Positions 50,014 through 54,311 of a stretch of 54,311 nt of DNA are shown one piece after another. The translations under genes were made by a program, and so were the position numbers. The DNA comes from an uncultured Desulfuromonadales bacterium (lineage in GTDB: Bacteria > Desulfobacterota > Desulfuromonadia > Desulfuromonadales > Trichloromonadaceae). The stretch is taken from the NCBI GenBank assembly GCA_945787465.1, contig CALZIZ010000018.1:1-54311 (forward strand), in the 5' to 3' direction. The stretch's first letter is position 1; each line of letters opens with the position of its first letter. The notes beneath the pieces are model-generated. The model did not search any database. It was not told the origin of the DNA and saw only the letters and a program-made list of their open reading frames with translations.

Positions 50014-50874
50014 ATGGAAAGTTGGTATTTATTCAGTGTGGCCGCCCTGGTTCTTCTGGGGACTCAACGTTTTCTCTACAAGGTCGCGGCGGCAAAAGAC
50101 TGCAGTTCGGCGCTGACCACGGCAATTTTCATGGGGACCGTCACCCTGTTGAGCGGGGCGGTTTACTTCGGTTCAGGCGAAACCACCAGGGATTATGCCT
50201 CGCTGATCGTCTTGTCGCTGCTCAACAGCTCGTCCTTCGCCTTTGCCACCATCGCCCACATCGAAGCCCTCAAGCATTTGCCTGCCGGAATCACCTTTCC
50301 GCTGACCCGGCTGAGCCTGGTGGCGGTGATCCTCGCTTCGGTAATCTATTTCGGCGAACGCCTGGTACCGCTGCAGTGGCTCGGCATTCTGCTCGGTTTG
50401 GCCGTGGTCGCCGTGCTGGCAAAAGATTCCAGAGGCGCTGCCATGCCCAATGGCGACAGCCGCACGGGGCTCTTCTTTGTCGCTGCCTGCATCCTTTGCG
50501 GAGCGGTCGCGTCAATCTCCAGCAAGCTTGCGGCCGAATCCACCAGCAAGGCGGGGTTCATGGCCCTGTCGTATCTGCTGGGAACATTCTTCTCTCTGGC
50601 GATCGAGAAAAAGTGGGGCAAAGGGAGAAAAACAGGCCGAACAAAAGATGCGGTCATGATCGGGGTGTCGATGGGAGTCCTGAACTTCTTCGGTTTTTAC
50701 GCTTTTCTAACCGCCCTGGCAAGCGGACCGCTTTCGGCGATCGCCCTGATAACCGGGATGCATTTCGTCATCGCCATCGTGCTTTCGGTTCTGCTCTACC
50801 GTGAGCGCATGACGTTGCGCCGCAGCCTCGGCATCGGCCTGAGCCTGCTGGCGGTGTTGTTTCTCAAACAATAG
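50014..50874 (+). CDS. EamA/DMT-family transporter
   Basis: A 286-residue inner-membrane protein with about ten transmembrane helices in two EamA repeats (residues 1-133 and 150-285). Repeat ends FPLTRLSLVAVILASVIYFGE and ITGMHFVIAIVLSVLLYRE are characteristic. It probably exports a metabolite. It lies 74 bases after the radical SAM gene, so the two may form an operon. Confidence 0.88.
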   Translation: MESWYLFSVAALVLLGTQRFLYKVAAAKDCSSALTTAIFMGTVTLLSGAVYFGSGETTRDYASLIVLSLLNSSSFAFATIAHIEALKHLPAGITFPLTRLSLVAVILASVIYFGERLVPLQWLGILLGLAVVAVLAKDSRGAAMPNGDSRTGLFFVAACILCGAVASISSKLAAESTSKAGFMALSYLLGTFFSLAIEKKWGKGRKTGRTKDAVMIGVSMGVLNFFGFYAFLTALASGPLSAIALITGMHFVIAIVLSVLLYRERMTLRRSLGIGLSLLAVLFLKQ

Positions 50875-50948
50875 CCGTGTTGACCAGAAAACCGAGGTTA
50901 CCGAGAACATAGAGAAAACCTGGGGCCCATGGGCTAAAACCCCTTCGG

Positions 50949-51464
50949 CTACCAATGCTGGGTTCCTGGCGGGCCCTTGAACGGCCCCACCACCTCCCGG
51001 GTAATCCACCCGCCGTAGAAATGCCCGGGCTGAGGTTTAACCCTCTCACCATCCACGTAACATTCGACCCGACCGGGAAAAAACGAGAAGTAACCGGCAA
51101 TGCATGCAAAAGCATCCCTCGGTTGAGGATAGCTCCACCCGACAGCTGTTCCTGCCCCCTCCCCTGACTTCAGCGCCCAGTATTTGGCCACCCCTTTCCA
51201 CTCGCAGACAGACGAGCCAGAGCAGGGTACCAGGAGGTCCTGCCGCACATCCTCAGGCGGCAGGTAAAAGGTCGGAGGACTCGCCGTTTCAAGAACCCGA
51301 TAGGCCCGGCAGGTTTCGGCAATCCTCAACTCGCCCAGACAGACCCTGATCTTCCTGTGGTCGGGAATAAGTCGCGGCGGCCGTGGGTAATCCCACACCG
51401 ACTCCTGGCCCGTGGCGGGTTGTTCAGCGAAGGGCGGCCTGTTCTGGCCTCGGTATTCCCACAT
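50949..51464 (-). CDS. DUF427 family protein
   Basis: A 171-residue soluble protein. It has the DUF427 beta-fold pattern VCLGELRIAETCRAYRVLET, TFYLPPEDVRQDLL, CEWKGVAKYWALK and CIAGYFSFFPGRVECYVDGE. The function is not established. It stands alone and converges with the transporter gene. Confidence 0.85.
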   Translation of the reverse strand: MWEYRGQNRPPFAEQPATGQESVWDYPRPPRLIPDHRKIRVCLGELRIAETCRAYRVLETASPPTFYLPPEDVRQDLLVPCSGSSVCEWKGVAKYWALKSGEGAGTAVGWSYPQPRDAFACIAGYFSFFPGRVECYVDGERVKPQPGHFYGGWITREVVGPFKGPPGTQHW

Positions 51465-51734
51465 GGATGAACCTTTCCCTCTTCGGAAAAAATATCTGTC
51501 GTACTAAATCACCTCTTAGGTCAAAATCTTTTATCAAACATGATACATCGTATCCTTAACCTGTCACCCTGGCAGGGTAATCATATTAAAACCTTGATGG
51601 TCATGGAGACTAGAAGAGCTTATGAAATGGCTTTCCCGAGCTGGAAAAAGCACCTTCAGCCGCAATTTTTTCAGGGCGGGAAATTGCGGGTATAATTCTG
51701 TTAAAACCCCTAACCGGCATCAGAAAACTCCTCC

Positions 51735-52775
51735 ATGGCCAAACAACTAAAATTTATCCAATTCGGCATCGGGCCGATCGGTGAAACGGTGGCGAAATAC
51801 CTCCTTCAGCGAAAAAACGTCTCGCTGGAGGGAGCTATCGATATCGACCCCGAAAAAATCGGTCGCGATGTTGGTGATTTAATCGGCCTCGGAAAATCTT
51901 GCGGCGTGAAGGTCAGTGGGGACGCAGAAGGCACCCTCAAAGGCTGCGAAGCAAAGGTGGTGGTACTTACCACCGTTTCAAGCCTTGCCAGGCTCGAAGA
52001 ACAGATCCTGCTGTGCATCCGGTACGGCAAGAATGTGCTCTGCTCTTCCGAGGAACTGGCCTTTCCCTGGATTGAAAACCCGGCCCTGGCGCAAAAAATC
52101 GATCGTGAGGCCAGGGCTGCGGGGGTCACCGTTCTCGGTTCGGGGGTAAACCCGGGCTTTGCAATGGACGCACTACCGATCTTTTTGACCGGTATCTGCC
52201 GGCAAGTCGACTCACTGAAAATCGAAAGGCACCAGGACGCCTCCCTGCGCAGGCTGCCGTTCCAGCAAAAAATCGGGGCCGGCTTGTCCATGAGTGCATT
52301 CGGGCAAAAGGCCGCGGCAAGCAAGATCGGCCATCTTGGGTTTCCCGAATCGCTGCAGATGATCGCCCACAGCCTGGGCTGGCAGATCGAACGGACTGAA
52401 AATATTATCGAGCCGGTGGTCGCGCGGTGCGATGTGAAAAGCCAGTACCTGCACGTGGCCAAGGGCGAGGTTGCCGGCATTCAGCAAATCGGCCGCGCCT
52501 TCATGGGCGGCAGGGCCGTCATTACCCTGGATCTTCAGGCCTACCTGGGGCACCCGGCCCCCAGGGACTCGGTGCTTATCGAAGGAGAGCAAACGCTTTT
52601 TTCAGAGATCAAGGGCGGGATCAACGGGGACGCTGCGACTGCGGCCATTCTGGCCAATGGCGTCCCCAAGGTCCTCGAGGCCGCCCCCGGTCTGAAAACC
52701 ATGCCTGAGATCGGCCTGGTTTCGTGGTTTCAGGGCTTTCCATCGCCGAGGGGCGGAGGCTTCGGTGACTCATAA
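51735..52775 (+). CDS. DapB-like/2,4-diaminopentanoate dehydrogenase-like NAD(P)-dependent protein
   Basis: A 346-residue Rossmann protein starting MAKQLKFIQFGIGPIGETVAKYL, with GxGxxG at about 11-16. AIDIDPEKIGRDVGDLIGLG, NVLCSSEELAFPW and LGSGVNPGFAMDALPI match the dihydrodipicolinate reductase N-terminal family and amine dehydrogenases such as 2,4-diaminopentanoate dehydrogenase. The C-terminal domain is unlike DapB, so a role in lysine synthesis is not implied. The substrate is unknown. It stands alone, with TCC-rich sequence just before ATG 51735. Confidence 0.78.
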   Translation: MAKQLKFIQFGIGPIGETVAKYLLQRKNVSLEGAIDIDPEKIGRDVGDLIGLGKSCGVKVSGDAEGTLKGCEAKVVVLTTVSSLARLEEQILLCIRYGKNVLCSSEELAFPWIENPALAQKIDREARAAGVTVLGSGVNPGFAMDALPIFLTGICRQVDSLKIERHQDASLRRLPFQQKIGAGLSMSAFGQKAAASKIGHLGFPESLQMIAHSLGWQIERTENIIEPVVARCDVKSQYLHVAKGEVAGIQQIGRAFMGGRAVITLDLQAYLGHPAPRDSVLIEGEQTLFSEIKGGINGDAATAAILANGVPKVLEAAPGLKTMPEIGLVSWFQGFPSPRGGGFGDS

Positions 52776-53179
52776 AATGAAGCCACAACACTCCAAAATA
52801 CAGTTGACCTTGGAAGGGATCAGGTCAGTGGGATGGTAATTCGTGTCAATCCGGTAACGATGGATGGGACTAGCGCAGTCTTCATATGGGAAAAGAGCAA
52901 TTTCTTGCAAGGTCATGGATATCAAGGCCTTGCGAGGAGACGTACATCGTACGTCGCACAAGCAAGGCCGCAGATTGACGCCGAGATTGCGGAAAAAGGC
53001 CGTTTCCGGATGAAATTTAGTGGCCTGTTTGGTTAATCGTGTCAGTTAATTCTGAGTCATTTTGGTTGCTCTCAAGGCGCTGCCGACGCAGGCCTAGCCG
53101 TGCGCTAAGTCAAGGAGGCACAACGAAGACAGCGGCTAAAAGGGCCAGAATTATGGGACAGGATTAGCCGCACAGGGCA
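52776..53179. other. Intergenic stretch with a strong hairpin
   Basis: No supported gene. GGCCTTGC (52926-52933) pairs with GCAAGGCC (52962-52969), and inside it GACGTAC (52939-52945) pairs with GTACGTC (52949-52955) around ATC. This makes a 44-base REP-like hairpin with one internal loop. No T tract follows. Confidence 0.55.
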
Positions 53180-53956
53180 CTAGTTACGCCCAGCCATCAC
53201 CCCACCGTCCACATCCCAGACCACTCCGGTGACCCAACCGGCCTTGTCGGAGAGCAGGAAATCGATGGCATTGGCAATATCCTCGACCCGCCCGACGCGC
53301 CCGATCGGGTGAAAGGCGTCGAAGGAGTCGGTAAGGGTTTTCTCGATCTGGTCTTTTTCGATAAATGCGCCGTAAATGGGGGTCACCACAACGGCCGGCG
53401 AGACGGCGTTGACCCGGATCTTATACTCTGCAAGTTCCATCGCCAGGTGCTGGGTCAGGGAGTGCAGACCGGCTTTGGCCATCGAATAGGCAGAGGAAGG
53501 GGTTGCCTTGATCGCCTGTTTGCCCCACATGGAGCCGATGTTTACGATTGAGCCGCCGCCGTTGGCCTTCATGTTTTCGGCGACCGCCTGGGTAATGAAA
53601 AAGAAGCTTTTGTTGAGATCCAGGTATTTGTCGTAATCATCCCTGGTGTGCTCAAGAAAGGGCGTCGGTTTGAAGGTGCCGGCGGCGTTCACCAGGTATA
53701 TCAGGTGCCGGCTTTCGTCTCGGATGGCTTTGATGGCCTTATCGACATCGGCCTGGTCGTAGAGGTCTGCGACCCACAGGTCGATAACGCCCGAGCCCTG
53801 CCGGGACAACTCCTCTTTGGCCGATTCGAGACGCCCGGGGTTATGCGCCAGAAGAATCAGGTCCAAACCGCGAGCCCGCAGAAGGCTAGCCGTCTCTTTA
53901 CCCATGCCGCTTGATCCCCCGACGATCAAAGCTGCTCTGTTCGCTGAGGTTGTCAT
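53180..53956 (-). CDS. Short-chain dehydrogenase/reductase (SDR)
   Basis: A 258-residue classical SDR. The cofactor site is [18 protein letters not shown] (13-30). The catalytic set comprises the NAAG segment, S in NIGSMWGKQ and YSMAK. The C-terminal [16 protein letters not shown] is typical. It reduces or oxidises a keto/hydroxy substrate with NAD(P). It lacks the insertion seen in mycofactocin-coupled SDRs of actinobacteria, so a link with the mycofactocin locus is not supported. Confidence 0.9.
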   Translation of the reverse strand: MTTSANRAALIVGGSSGMGKETASLLRARGLDLILLAHNPGRLESAKEELSRQGSGVIDLWVADLYDQADVDKAIKAIRDESRHLIYLVNAAGTFKPTPFLEHTRDDYDKYLDLNKSFFFITQAVAENMKANGGGSIVNIGSMWGKQAIKATPSSAYSMAKAGLHSLTQHLAMELAEYKIRVNAVSPAVVVTPIYGAFIEKDQIEKTLTDSFDAFHPIGRVGRVEDIANAIDFLLSDKAGWVTGVVWDVDGGVMAGRN

Positions 53957-54311
53957 GGACGTTTCCTTTCATTGCTGAAGTGAAGGAGAATTCGTCTATG
54001 ACCTAATTATGGACTATAAGGTCGCCCTGGTGAAGGCGGCAAAAAATGGTGAGGTAGAGACTTCCGGGTCTATATTGTCCAAATCAATGAAGAAATTCCA
54101 CCAAAACAGTTTCACCCGAACGCGCTGCCCGAATGGTGGAGACCATATTCGGCTGCAAATGGTCGCTAACGATGTTCCAACTGCTGGCGAATGGAAGAAA
54201 CCGACTGGGGGAGATGGAGGGGGGGAGGTTTGTAATGCGATGATGGCAGGCCCTCTCCCTCAAGAAAGGGCCTGCCACCCAATGGCGAATTATCGATGGG
54301 ATGCCTTATTC
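53957..54311. other. End of window, no supported gene; hairpin at 54244-54277
   Basis: TGGCAGGCCC (54244-54253) pairs with GGGCCTGCCA (54268-54277), a strong hairpin without a T run on either strand. A short minus-strand frame at 54084-54278 has no family character and is not accepted. Confidence 0.5.

Noticed and set aside
52833-53036. 67-residue plus-strand protein
   Set aside because: It runs through a strong palindrome and has no ribosome binding site or family resemblance.
53180-53956. Mycofactocin-coupled SDR
   Set aside because: The protein is a plain classical SDR of 258 residues without the insertion typical of the mycofactocin-coupled group, and it is divergent and distant from the locus.
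54084-54278. 64-residue minus-strand protein at the window end
   Set aside because: No ribosome binding site or family resemblance; it overlaps a strong hairpin.

Overview
The window reads as chromosome of an anaerobic, alcohol- and ferredoxin-using Gram-negative bacterium, most likely a member of the Desulfuromonadia (the Geobacter / Desulfuromonas / Pelobacter group). The grounds are gene content: an Rnf subunit with a clostridial-type 2[4Fe-4S] ferredoxin, iron-containing alcohol dehydrogenases, a NuoE/NuoF/NuoG-GltD flavin iron-sulfur module, an outer-membrane porin, several small cysteine-rich proteins and many intergenic inverted repeats. The exact species cannot be read from the sequence. 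I saw no tRNA, rRNA, CRISPR array, phage gene or transposase.

Layout. 1-540: end of rnfE and a ferredoxin. 849-3300: an ErcA-like iron alcohol dehydrogenase overlapping a PAS-PP2C phosphatase. 3358-5376: a small sulfur cluster (MoeB/ThiF-like E1 enzyme, siroheme/4Fe-4S reductase, TusA-like carrier). 5481-7963, minus strand: IclR regulator, an 82-residue protein, a DUF6976-type protein and a ribbon-helix-helix protein. 8676-11007, minus strand: six-helix membrane protein, DUF4242 protein, a tiny lipoprotein, a porin. 11563-16858: a sigma-54-type promoter, then an overlapping chain of ErcA-like dehydrogenase, cysteine-PAS histidine kinase and NtrC-type response regulator, followed by moaA and a MOSC protein. 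17167-22287: a radical SAM/SPASM protein, a patatin, and a channel plus dihydroorotate-dehydrogenase-like pair lying between inverted repeats. 22709-28881: three-gene NADH/flavin/Fe-S module and a third iron alcohol dehydrogenase with its own sigma-54-type promoter. 28938-39381: MoxR/VWA pair, Tpx, a second cysteine-PAS histidine kinase, an HD hydrolase, a LOG-HAD fusion, HtpG, a Nudix protein and small proteins.

The most notable region is 39908-48597, a mycofactocin locus: a sigma-54-type promoter, mftA (precursor ending IDGICGVY), mftB, mftC, an Old Yellow Enzyme-type oxidoreductase, a complete ETF/FixC/FixX electron-transfer set, and mftF. mftD and mftE are not in the window. A further radical SAM/SPASM gene and a DMT transporter follow. 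Mycofactocin is known from actinobacteria as a peptide-derived redox cofactor for nicotinoprotein alcohol dehydrogenases, some of them iron-containing. The dehydrogenase at 27676 resembles that type.

Working model (inference): alcohols are oxidised by iron-dependent dehydrogenases, at least one perhaps using mycofactocin; the reduced cofactor is reoxidised through the OYE/ETF/FixCX proteins; sigma-54 promoters at 11563, 27591 and 39908 tie a kinase-regulator operon, a dehydrogenase and the cofactor locus into one regulon, possibly governed by the regulator at 14041.
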